In this document: positions 1-10,411 of the stretch, piece after piece | Layout: each line of letters begins with the position of its first letter | Numbering within the stretch: position 1 is the stretch's first letter | Origin: Magnolia sinica | Lineage: Eukaryota > Streptophyta > Magnoliopsida > Magnoliales > Magnoliaceae | Direction of reading: 5' to 3' | Assembly: GCF_029962835.1 (NCBI RefSeq) | Contig: NC_080588.1 | Coordinates: forward strand, 63,946,001-64,010,000 | DNA: 64,000 bases | Program-made: the position numbers and the translations under genes | The notes under the pieces: model-generated | Database searches by the model: none | The model's input: only the letters and a program-made list of their open reading frames with translations | What the model was told of the DNA's origin: nothing

Positions 1-171
1 TGAGGGGAGTTGTTAATCCCTACTCTTGGGGATTGAGGGTGGTACATGGACTCTCAATCCTAGTCCGTGAAGGAACCAAACAAAGGATTCAAAGCAAATA
101 GATGGATAGGCCAATCCTTAATGCTTCCAATTCTATCTTTTTGGGAAGATTATAAATGGAATAGTGGATAA

Positions 172-435
172 GGCATGTTTGGATACACTATTTAATCGAA
201 ATGTGATAATTAGTTCAATTACGTGGAAATGACTGCATTGTAATTACATTTTTCAGTATTCATATATAGGGAACGGGCTGAACATTACAAGAAATTACTT
301 TTGATTTAGAGTTGAAAGGAAATTTACTGCAATTTGATGGTTACTTCCTCATTATGAATGCAATTGTCAATCGTCATTTCCACTATGTTCAAATAATTTC
401 TGAAATTCGATTCATTAGTGCATCCAAACACAGCT
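172..435. mobile_element. Tourist-like MITE, 264 bp
   Basis: The ends are imperfect inverted repeats: left GGCATGTTTGGATACAC, right (reverse complement) AGCTGTGTTTGGATGCAC. TAA flanks both sides (169-171 and 436-438), which fits the 3-bp target duplication of PIF/Harbinger-derived Tourist MITEs. There is no coding capacity. The family assignment rests on the duplication and the end text only. Confidence 0.6.
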
Positions 436-438
436 TAA

Positions 439-1637
439 GAATATATATTCAAAATACCTAATCTGCAATGCCCTTCCATCTATACAAGTTATTGTGGACT
501 TTCTATTATTTCACGGTCACCTGTAAATATCTGATGCAATTTGTTGTGACGAAGATGCAGCTCGAGATGTATAGAAATGGTAGTTTCCAAACTGCAAATA
601 TACAGACAGAAAATCAACACGTTTCTTTTTCAATTGAAAACCAAACATTTCATCTCAATTTCTTCTCTTGAAGATCATTGCTCACTCGTACTATGGCCTA
701 CCAATGTCAACTACCTAAAAGGCAAAACAAAAAGAACATCGACAATGCATATGAATGTAAATTCAAATTACCCATCATGAGAATTTTGGCTTGCAATGTG
801 ATATATCGAGATGAAATGCAATTCATAGTTAGAATAAGCTGCATGTGTGTTGATTATCGTCCCAAATTGTTTTTTGGCAGACTGCTCCCAAATTGCAGGC
901 ACCTGAATATCAGGGCGTTCCGGCCATCAAGTGGACCACGTGTATGCATCAAATATGAAATGCTGATGAATTCTTCCTAACCATCTACTTTTCTCATCTA
1001 ATTGCCGTGCAATGATACTTGGTGGGGCCCACCTGATGAATAGCCTGGATCTGTAACACAGATACCAAATTGGCACATGTTGGAGAGTAGCATTGGCGTT
1101 TCTCTTCTCCAATATATAGAAATAAGAGAATCTTCCAAAACTACTTAAATTCAATATGGATGCATAAAAATACAAGTCCTGTGTATCTCTCCATTTCCAA
1201 AATTTTGACTAATTTTCCATAAGATACGGTAGTATTGAAAACAGGGGAGGCTAAAACAATACTAACAAAGAAAAAAAAAAAAAAAATCTGTTTATGCTTC
1301 AAGTGAGATGAATCCTTCAATCACCACCGTATAAAAAATTTGGGTCTCATAGAGAAATAACCATGATTAACATGAATGTCATCAAATGGCGAAGGGATCG
1401 ATACTGAATTCTAAATGTTTAGAACAATATATTTTCAGCAATCTCAACATACACAACAAGAAAACAGAAGTGAACACACCCAAATCATTTAAATCCAATC
1501 CAGGCTAATTAATCCCAATGATCCGTCAAAATCAAATCAAAATTCTTCTCGAACACAACCCACGATCAAGATGAAAACTAGCAAGTGCCATGAAAGAAAA
1601 TAAGAAACAACTCTTCACGAAGAATATTGAAACAGAC
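439..1637. other. AT-rich sequence without a recognised gene
   Basis: Short open frames here have no recognisable protein character. There is an A run near 1269-1286. If the doubtful exon at 1638-1715 is real, this could be its first intron. Nothing else is supportable. Confidence 0.4.
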
Positions 1638-1715
1638 CTCGGGAAATCGATATCTATCAAGAAGCTTCTCCGAAAATTTTATTGTATCACGGCGGCAGAG
1701 GCGCCTTAGAAACAT
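1638..1715 (-). CDS. possible first coding exon of an unrecognised gene
   Basis: On the minus strand an ATG at 1715 opens a 26-codon stretch beginning MFLRRLCRRD and ending RYRFPE. It is followed by a plausible splice donor, GAG|GTCTGT, at 1637. The arginine-rich, acid-poor start would suit an organelle-targeting peptide, but that is speculation. A TATATA box lies about 215 bases upstream, and a CT-rich leader lies between. I could not find a convincing second exon in the 1.6 kb that remains to the window edge, so the gene, if real, either continues outside or has decayed. It may be no gene at all. Confidence 0.22.
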
Positions 1716-1929
1716 GGCTTCTCTCTCTAATATATTATATTTCTCACCAAAATTCAAATTTTCATAACAAGTAGAAAGAGAGAGATGTTATTGTGTTAAT
1801 GGTTATGAACCCAAGAAGAGAAAATGGGTAGAGGGAGATGAATTTTAATAAAAAAACAGATTTAAAAAGACACAATTTATAGATAGTGTTTGAGATGTCT
1901 TAAGAAAAAGAGGTTGAAGAAGACAGCCA

Positions 1930-1935
1930 TATATA
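1930..1935 (-). promoter_or_regulatory. possible TATA box of the 1715 exon
   Basis: TATATA reads on the minus strand between a GC-richer flank, which contains ccacgtcagc near 2009, and a pyrimidine-rich leader. It is only meaningful if the exon at 1638-1715 is real. Confidence 0.22.
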
Positions 1936-1939
1936 GACA

Positions 1940-2468
1940 TTAGTGCTCTGCATCGATGATTTCAGGATAGAGAAGAGACGTTGATTAACGGTCGTTACAC
2001 GGCTCTCCCACGTCAGCTACATCAATGGATTGCCCTTATTTTGGAGGGAAGGATAATTTTAAGTATTCTGCAGTTGTCTCATGCCACTCACGTGGTTTGG
2101 TTCTGATGGTCGGGACGCTTACCTCACTGTTAGGCATCCATTACAGGTGGGACCCACATCTGAGTGATCCAAATCGTCCACTGGTGGGACCCACTTTATT
2201 GAGGAATGGTCATGAACCCTTCATCCGATTCTCCAAAATTCATTCAGGGGACATTTTTCCTTTTTGTTTTCTTTATGATCGTCCATTTTTCGCTAGCAGT
2301 GGTCTTATTTTTTGGACGAGGAATTTCCATGCTGGTAATGACCATTCACGGTGGGGTTCACCGGATTGACGGTCTGGATCGCTTGAATGTGGGCCCAGCC
2401 TGTATGGAATGCTGCTGTCTCACTTCATCTTATGTGACTCGTCACCACGTCACCTGTCTATATCCTAT
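1940..2468. other. GC-richer intergenic sequence
   Basis: There are several gtgggacccac motifs, typical of the repeats of this genome. The overlapping open frames on the plus strand show no protein family character. This could be an upstream region for the doubtful minus-strand gene. Confidence 0.35.
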
Positions 2469-2790
2469 GCGGATTCGGTGGATCCGAGGTACTACCGACG
2501 TCCCTGGATCCGTAACTCTGGGGCCCACCTTGATGCATGTGTTTTATATTAACACCGTTCATCTTTTTTCTATATCATTTCAGGGCATTAGCCAAAAAAT
2601 TGAAGCAAATTCAAGTCTCAAGTAGACCACGTCAAAGGAAACGGTATTAATTAAACACCCACCGTTAAAAATATCCTAAGGCCTACCTTACCGTCTATTT
2701 GCCATTCAAGCCGTTAATAAGGTCACACGGACCTAGATGAAGGGAAAAGACAAATATCAGCTCACTACAAATTGTTCCACTGAAATTCTA
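2469..2790. repeat. hairpin (foldback) repeat, left arm only
   Basis: It starts GCGGATTCGG, then carries the family text: ggggcccacc, gatgcatgtgttttat, an accgttcatc block, a gtagaccac block and a cacccaccgttaaaaa block. The matching right arm is missing, so this is a half copy. Confidence 0.6.
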
Positions 2791-3004
2791 CCGTTCTTTT
2801 CATTTTTTAAAAATATCGTGCATCCACTTTCATACAATCGATGGAACGATTTGGATATTACCAGAGTCCTTGAATAAACTTGGATTCTCTGATCCACCAC
2901 GTCAACGGTTCTGATCACCTTTGATGATCGTTACTTGTACATCGGAAATACCAGGGAGGCGCGCACCCACGGACGCGGTTTGGCTAGTGACGCTGCCACC
3001 GGCC

Positions 3005-3480
3005 AGGTGGCTATTGGTCGGTGTAATGTGGACCCGATCATCATGTATGTGTTTTATCCACGCCGTCCATCCATTTTGAAAGATAATTTTAGATTTTGAT
3101 CCAAAAATTGAGGTGTGTATATATATATATATATATCTCAGGTGTACCACACCATGGGAAAACAGTATTGATTGAATGTCCACCATTAAAAACCTCCTAG
3201 GGACCACTGTAATGTTTATTTGACATCTAACCTGTTGATTAGGTCATAAAGACTCGGATGAAGGGAAAATATATATATATATAAGCTTGATCCAAAACTT
3301 TCATGGCCCCAAAGAAGTTTTTAATGGTGGGAGTTCAATCAACACTGTGCGGTCCACTTGAGATTTGGATCAACCTAATTTTTGGAGTCATACCATAAAA
3401 TGATGTGAAAGAATGGGTGGACGGCATGGATGAAACACATACATCATGGTGGGGCCCATAGAGCACCAAAATGGCTAGTG
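3005..3480. repeat. hairpin repeat, full copy
   Basis: The left arm runs atcatgtatgtgttttat, ccacgccgtccatcc, ccaccattaaaaacc. The right arm is its imperfect reverse complement, ending ggatgaaacacatacatc and atggtggggcccatag. The two arms account for nearly the whole element, so the single strand would fold into one long hairpin. Two short TA runs lie inside. There is no coding capacity. Confidence 0.75.
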
Positions 3481-3494
3481 GTTGGTTGAGTAGC

Positions 3495-3919
3495 CAATCA
3501 ATTTCCCGCATAGTTTAGTTATCGAAGTTGGATAAATAGTAAGTGTCCTGTTTGACTTCACTAGGCTGTTCTCCTAATCATTCTAAGCACTTTTTGCATT
3601 GCCGAGTTGTGCCCAACGGTTGAAGAGTTATAATAAACTAAAACTTACTATTTATAGTAAAAACATAATTAAAATAGAAAAATGAACATAAATCCGATGG
3701 TATTTCACAAATTTGGCTTGCACAACTTGGCATAAGTAGGGTTGGGTGGCTAAAGTAGCTTATCCTACCCTAAAATCATATATTTTACGTTCGATAACTC
3801 ATTCCAGATTGCAAGATATGTCTGATTTAAGGTCTGACAATCCGGATCACTTCCGTCATCGACCAGGCCTTTTCTGATCCATCTTGGCCATGAAACTGTC
3901 CGCAGCCCGCTATACATCA
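3495..3919 (-). mobile_element. truncated LTR fossil, family shared with 33.7 and 39.6 kb
   Basis: Read on the minus strand it begins TGATGTATAGCGGGCTGCG at 3919 and follows the solo LTR at 33667-34339 through the ttcatggccaagatgga and agctacttt blocks and the short actatttatagta motif. The far end is lost. It is non-coding. Divergence from its relatives looks substantial by eye, so it is an old copy. Confidence 0.6.
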
Positions 3920-3924
3920 GTGAC

Positions 3925-4395
3925 CCGCATAAGGTTTGGATTGTCTCATTTTTGGGCTCATTCCTAACCTAAAATAATCTAGAAAAATAAATGGATGGCG
4001 TAGATAAAACACATATATCATGGTAGGGCCCACAGAGCACTATTAGGCAATCTGCATCCGGCACAAGTGGACCACACCACAGGGTTGAAATTGAATGCTT
4101 GCCCTTAAAAACTTCTTAGGGCCCACACAAGTTTTGGATCAAGCTGATATTTGTGTTTTCCTTCATCGCATGCCTATGTGACCTTGTGAATGGATTGGAT
4201 GAAAAATAAACATCACCGTGAGCCCTAGGAAGGTGAATTTTACCGATGGTCATCCTTATCTCCATTGTTTCCCGTGTTGTGGTATAGTGGAGCTTTGAAC
4301 ATGCTTCAATTTTGGGCTCATACCCTAAAATGAGCTGGAAAATAGATGGACGACATGGATAAGATACATACATCATGGTGTGCCCCACAGAGTTT
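3925..4395. repeat. hairpin repeat remnants, one right end plus one partial copy
   Basis: A right-arm end spans about 3925-4045, ending tatcatggtagggcccac. From 4063 to 4395 the middle and right arm of another copy follow: gtggaccacaccacag, a caagctgatatttgtg block, and an end at catcatggtgtgcccc. The join between them is rearranged. Confidence 0.6.
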
Positions 4396-4429
4396 ACTTA
4401 ACACGTCGTGAGTTACTAATATGCAATTT

Positions 4430-4985
4430 TGCCACTTGGATTGCCAGGTGGGGCTACCATGATATTTGTGAGAAATCCACTCTGCTCATCAATTTTGCTA
4501 CTCATATTAGGAGATGAGCCCAAAAATGATGTGTATTGAAAACTCAAAGTGGACCATACCACACGAAAAAATGGAGATTGAACACCGTTGAAATATTCGT
4601 GGGTCATAAAAGTTTTTAATCAAGCTAATATTTTTGTGCTTTCAGTTCATCTCAATGGGAATGACCTTAAAAATGGTTTGATGACATAAAAATATCACAG
4701 TGAACCCTACGAATGTTTCAATGATAGGTATTCAATCTCCACTGTTTCATGTGGTGTGGCCCGCTTGAGTTTTAAATATGCCCCATTATTGAGCTAATGT
4801 CCTAACACATGAGCTAGTAAAGATGGACCGGTCAACTTCTCACAAACATCATTATATATGGCCCCACCTAAGTTCGACTTCAATTGGATCGCTTGGAATT
4901 CCTTTCTCTTCTATTTCTTTCCTTGCACCAATAAACAGATGAACAGTATGAGTAAAACACATACATCATGGTGGGCCACAGAGTC
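4430..4985. repeat. hairpin repeat, divergent copy with an extra right end
   Basis: It contains the gtggaccataccacac block, the aagctaatatttttgtg block, and the mirrored ctccactgtttcatg and ggtgtggcccgctt blocks. A second right-end fragment (aaaacacatacatcatggtg) ends near 4985. Confidence 0.55.
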
Positions 4986-5104
4986 CTGATACCTTGCCAC
5001 TGCTTTTGACATGTTTGAAAAGCATTACTATTTTGTATTTTATTGCAAGGTTTGCTAGAATACATTTTACTTTCGCCTTTGGGCCTTGCACCATCCTTCA
5101 CTAG

Positions 5105-5475
5105 TCCAAACCATTCGCATGATAGTCTTCACCAAAGATGGGATAACATAAAAGATTTAAGAACTCATAAATGAAATTCTCAACCCTTTTATCATTTGGC
5201 TCTTATAATTCCAATATGGACCATCTCCTCAAACTTGGTATAAGGAAAAGGTTGAAATATTTAAATTATGCTATTGTTTTTGGGCATCGCCATCCATGAT
5301 GGGCCTCACCAAGGGTGGGGATGATAAAAACAAAAAAAATTTAAAGAACTTTTTTCATCCCTTTAATCATTTGGCTCTCGTACTAGTTTGAATATGGACC
5401 ATCTCCTTCAAACTTTGTACGATGATCGAAATATCTAAATTGTGATTTTATTGGGCATCATGACCATCCATGGTG
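5105..5475. repeat. tandem duplication, unit about 175 bp
   Basis: Two diverged units run in the same direction. The shared marker atcatttggctc falls at 5191 and 5366, and tatggaccatctcctcaaac-type text recurs in both. The start of a third unit (catccatggtgaggccc) is visible near 5460. Confidence 0.7.
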
Positions 5476-5479
5476 AGGC

Positions 5480-6365
5480 CCATCCCATAAACAGTTAATT
5501 TGGATCATGAGAAGTATGCTGGTCCATTGAATTCTTGATAGCAAACCTCTTCCAGTTATACCATGATAAGGGATTATCTTCTTCTTTTTCTTTTCAGTTT
5601 TTATATAATACTCCCTGGAAGTTTGATACTTACATTCTAATACATAGTTAAAATAACTATTCATTAAGCCACCGCATCAATAGATTTTTCTAAATTATGT
5701 TAGATTTAAGTTTAAGTGTGTTATTTTACATAAATAATGAAAATGCCCCTCCTCATAACACGAAATTAAGAAAAATACTTTGACGCAAGGAAGGACGTGA
5801 CGAGGTCGATCATAGTCCTCCTCGATTGATAATTACCTTGAATTCACTAGGCTCTCTTGAATCCACAAAAGCTTTTGTGAATCCGAGAGAGAGAGAGAGA
5901 GAGAGAGACAGAGACAGAGAGAGAGAGAGAAAAATTATAAGGAATTGATTTATTGGATGAATGATCCTCATAAAAACGAGTTTAGCCCCCTTTAAATAAC
6001 TCTTAAAAAAACTATAAAAACGTAATCAAAGAGTTTTAATCAAATTAGGAAACAAATTTAGAAAATCATGCAAATTTTTCGCGTCCGTCAACCTGTCGTC
6101 GACAAGTTGAAACAACCAAAAAGTGTTTAATGATTTAAACCGGAAATTATGTTATTTTCAACTTGTCGACCCGATTTGTTGACCTATTAAGTTGGATTTC
6201 AACTTTTCAACAAGATCCATCAACCAGTATAAACTAGTAGAAATTAGCCAGCAAGCAATTTGGAATTTCAGGCAAAATTTCAACCTGTTGACTAGATTTG
6301 TCGACCAATCAAACTATGCGGAGTGTGTTCGATCCTTCTTGGCTTCTTTTCTTTGGTCAATTTTA
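5480..6365. other. AT-rich sequence with a GA microsatellite
   Basis: No gene was recognised. A GA-rich run lies at about 5888-5931. From 6080 to 6330 variants of caacctgtcgac recur on both strands, which looks like decayed LTR or other repeat text, but I cannot place it in a family. Confidence 0.4.
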
Positions 6366-6369
6366 TCCA

Positions 6370-6828
6370 TGAAAAAGTTCGTGAGCCATTCTACATTAGT
6401 CCCCTACATCTCAAAAGAACTTATCCTCGAGTTATTCGTCGGATTCGGTTCATGATACTTGTACAGGTCCGCTATGTCGAGCGTGCGTGAGATCTCTATA
6501 TCTTCAGGAAGATTAACAACATAAGCATTGTTATTAATCTTACGAAGGATGGGTACTGATCCAATTTTCTTGTTCTTTAGCTTATTATACGTCTTTGTCG
6601 GAAATCTCTCTGTGTAGATAATCAATCACGTTATTTCCTACATTAAATACCTTCAAATGTCGATGCATATCAACCCTCTCCTTGTACTTATTGTTGGATG
6701 CCTTTAACTGGGCCTAAACATAATTAGTGTGTCCTCTTATGATTCAGTGCATCATATGTTCTGTAGCAACACTCATGCTCAGGAGTTTGGGCAAAAGAAC
6801 CAAATCAAGAGTGTGTCAAGGTACTCGT
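6370..6828 (-). mobile_element. Ty3/gypsy pol scrap, integrase C-terminal part
   Basis: The minus-strand frame at 6404-6625 contains GSVPILRKINNNAYVVNLPE followed by TLDIADLYKYHEP. This is the pattern that follows the integrase core in plant gypsy polyproteins. No LTR of its own was seen. It is a broken fossil abutting the copia LTR at 6829. Confidence 0.65.
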
Positions 6829-8720
6829 TGTTAGGATTTGTTCTGCGGAATCACACAGAGATGAATCTAGGATAGCAATTTAAGAGCACCAAGTAAACAC
6901 AAGGATTTAACATGAAAAATCCTTTCGAAAAAAAACCCCGGCACAAAGCGACAGAAATCCACTATGAAAGCATAAATTACAAAGAGAGAGGACTTACCCG
7001 ATTTGAACAGCCTTGAATCTCACCCTTGCTATACCCTTTGAAAACCCTATAAGCCTTTTAGAAACCCTTTGGAATACCTTTAGAAAACCTTAACATGTCT
7101 TAGAAGGCCCTAAGAACTCCTATTTATAGTTTAGGAAACCCTACTTTTACGTTGACTTGGAATAGTCCGAAAACAGCCTTAAATTTACGCAATCCGCGTG
7201 CTGTCTGCATAACCTTCAATGAGTAGAAGCTTATCTTCGACAGGTCGAGGATCTTGGAAATTCTAATATAATTTGTTGCTAGAATTCGAGCTGAACTTTC
7301 TTAGGCTAGTTGAACTTTTTCAGATTTAAGGCATCTTTTAACAACAATCTCCATCATGTCTTCAATCTTCAAACATATAGCTTCTTGACCTCTTCTCTTA
7401 TCTCTGCATCACATCATAGCTTCAATTAATGCTTCTTGCGCCACTCTGTCCTTCTTTTACGCCATTGCCAAGCCCAGAGAAGTTGCACCGAACTTGAACT
7501 TCTCTGTAAGAATAACCTTGGTGAGCATGTCTGCGGAATTCACGCTGATATAAATCTTCTCAAGAGTTACGCCTCCTTCTTCAAGCACCTGTCGGATAAA
7601 ATAGTGACGAACATCAATATGTTTAGTACGTGAGTGATAAAAAAATTTTTAGCTAAATTGATAGCGTTCTCACTATCACAATTAACTGGCACGACCTCCT
7701 GCTGAAGACCCAAATTATTTATCATACCTTTTAACCAAATACCTACCTTAAACGCTTCCGTTACTGCCATATATTCTGCTTCGGTCGTAGAAAAAGCCAC
7801 CACGGACTGAAGCTTCGATATCCAACTAATTGCTTCACCCGCTAGTACAAACGAGTAACCTGAAGTTGACTTTCTGAAATCGACACTGCTTACGTAGTCT
7901 GAATCCACATATCCTACTAACTTTGCTTCCGTCTTCTCAAAAGTTAAGACGTAGTCTTCTGTACCTCGAATGTATCGAAGTAACCATCTCATCGCCTCCC
8001 AATGTTGTTTACCGGGGTATTTGCTCATAACACCGATTGCCTGTGAAATAACTGGTCTAATACAGATCATGTCATGCACTACCAACCGCATTCGAATAAG
8101 GCTAATGAAACATATCCTGCTTTTTCTCATCTGTTTTGGGACATTGTCCTGAAGAAAACTTGAAGTGAGCCGCGTAGGGAATGCTCACCGGCTTTGCCTG
8201 GTCCATCGCATACTTGATCAATACCTACTCAAGGTATTCTACCTGTGATAACCAAAATCTATTCCTCTTTCGGTTTTTATGAATATCAATGCCGAGAACT
8301 ATCTTTGTAGCCTCAGATCCTTCATCATGAATGTCCTTGTTGACCGAGTCTTTAGTACATTAATTTTAGACATGTCATGATTGGCGATCTACATGTCATC
8401 AACATACAATACCAGGATAATGAGCGTGCCATCACTCAGTGTCTTGCAATAGATATAGTGATCGTATTCACTCCTAGAAATTTTCTGACTCACCATGAAT
8501 AATCAAATTTATATACCACTGCCTAGGCGATAGGTCGTACAACAATCTCCTGTAAACCTTGTTCTCTGCCCTTTTAACTTCGAACCGCTCTGGTTGCTTC
8601 ATGAATAACAACACTTCCAATTTTCCATGCAGAAGTGCAGTCTTCACATCCATCCGTTCCAGCTCGAGATCATTTTGGACAACCAGCGCCAACACGAATC
8701 TGATAGACACCTATTATACC
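6829..8720 (-). mobile_element. Ty1/copia fossil with 3' LTR, minus strand
   Basis: Parts in minus-strand order: a reverse transcriptase fragment (about 8710-8470, with MDVKTALLHG), a gap of decayed text, an RNase H region (8130-7570, with VGYVDSDYVSS, STSGYSFVLAG and STTEAEYMAVTEA), a short purine tract (gatggagat), then a 518-bp LTR at 6829-7346 that reads TG...CA. The 5' LTR, gag and integrase are missing. The element is broken in several places and looks old. No target duplication can be tested, because one end is gone. Confidence 0.75.
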
Positions 8721-8899
8721 GCTGACGCAAATATTGAAAATACAAAGGCGTATGAGCTTTATAATCCAATATTTAAGAATATAATTCTCACGGGATTGTC
8801 ATCTTTAATGAAAAAAATGCCTTTAAATGGACTCTAAATACAAAAAGGCTTGTACAAATCAATATTAATGAAGTCAAAAAAAGTGAAGAGGGCAGTCAA

Positions 8900-9775
8900 T
8901 ATCCTATGTATGGTGGGTCTTGTTCTTCAAATCTCATAAAATCTTCAAGTTCAAGTCATCATGCTCTTCTTCGACTTCACAATTATCTCCAAACACCAAT
9001 TCTACTTCTTCAAATATTCTAAAACGTATATATCACAAAATAATTAACTTGGTTAAAAAAGAATTTATAATGATTGTGAAGATGATACTTTGAAACTTAG
9101 TTTTCTTTGTTTTTAGATACTGATCCTATAAATTCGAAGATATTGTTTGCAAAGAAAAGTGGCAAAAAGGTATGTAGGAAGAAATTAAAGCCATCGAAAA
9201 GAACAAAACCTTAGAGTTAACAAAACTTCCAAATAAGCATAAATCTATCAATGTAAAATGAGTCTAAAATGAGTCTACAAAACAAAGTTGAATGCAGAAG
9301 GAGAAGTGAAAAGGCACGAAGGGCTACCAATGACAAAGTGCTATAAGCAAAAGTAGTAATCGCATATTACAATATATTTGCACCAATAGCTACACAGGAT
9401 ACTATAATAATGATTTTTCAATTGGCCACTTAAAACTCTTGACATATTTTTCTAATTATATGTGAAATTTGTGTTTACATGGTAAACCCTAAGAGCATGT
9501 GCATGTTGACTAACCTCTTGGTTTTATGAAAGTGACTAGTGAGAAAAAAGTATTTAAGTTTTTTTTTTTATTTTAAAGAAAAAAAACAACAAGAAGAAAG
9601 ACATGGTATGGACTAAAGCAGACACCTTTAGCTTATTATGGTCATATAAATTTAGCTTTCGAAAATCTTTTTAAGCAACGAAGAATGGTGAAGATGGAAT
9701 ATTTATTATAGTATGCCTATATATAAATGATTAAAAAGTCTATATAGAATATGTTTTTTAGGATAGACTTAAGTT
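8900..9775 (+). mobile_element. Ty1/copia pol scrap, plus strand
   Basis: Conceptual reading gives degenerate copia reverse transcriptase text in the opposite direction to the element at 6829-8720: an EKW.KGM.EEIKAIEKNKT block near 9150-9210, an IFAPIATQDT block near 9385, and a YGLKQTPLAYYG block near 9610-9640. No LTRs were recognised. It is heavily broken, with many breaks, and old. Confidence 0.55.
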
Positions 9776-9816
9776 TAATGCACCATTTTCTTAGATCAAG
9801 CCTTGGCGTCAATTTT

Positions 9817-9934
9817 TATTATCCCAATGATTTAATTGTCAAATTACTCTGCATGTTATATCAGTCGTAAAGAATTGTTATTATCGCAATGATTTAATTG
9901 TCGAATTACTCTGCATGTTATATCAGTCGTAAGG
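9817..9934. repeat. tandem duplication, unit 62 bp
   Basis: The text from atcccaatgatttaattgtc to atatcagtcgtaa at 9821-9874 recurs at 9883-9936 with two visible differences. It is a recent local duplication in AT-rich DNA. Confidence 0.85.
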
Positions 9935-9939
9935 CTTTT

Positions 9940-10406
9940 AGGGCTTGTTTGGCCAACTGCATTAGGTGGGATTAAGGTGGATGAAATTATAAAAGTTACA
10001 ATAAATGCATGTGTAAGGTATTATTCCTGATTTGGGTGTATCTTATGTTTTCTAATACTATGTTTGGAATGTATGCATTAAAAAAGAAATCTTGAAATTT
10101 ACTTTCAAATTACACTTGGATAAAGTAAAAATCCATCATCCATGGGATTAGTAATCCCATCTCACACTTTCCAACACATGGCTCATTTTTTAAAGCCTAT
10201 AAAGTTAATTTTAATCCCATCTCACACTCCTTCCAAACATGCCATTCACAATTTCAAAGCAGGATTAGTAATGCAATCCCATTTATTACAACTTAATACC
10301 ACTGAGGCCCTTAGCGTATTGGTTATGTTCTTAATTAACAATTCATGTAGAGCCAACATCATGTCCTGTGTTTGAGTCATGAAAGTAGTGGCAACTTTGC
10401 CGAGAG
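9940..10406. other. AT-rich interval, possible MITE
   Basis: It opens with agggcttgtttggccaac, typical of MITE ends, and contains mirrored gggattagtaatcccat and aatcccatctcaca blocks. I could not find a clean right end or a target duplication, so the call is tentative. There is no gene. Confidence 0.35.
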
Positions 10407-10411
10407 TGAAA

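Noticed and set aside
2025-2625. Overlapping frames of 114 and 139 codons.
   Set aside because: No domain or codon character. The second runs into a hairpin repeat arm.
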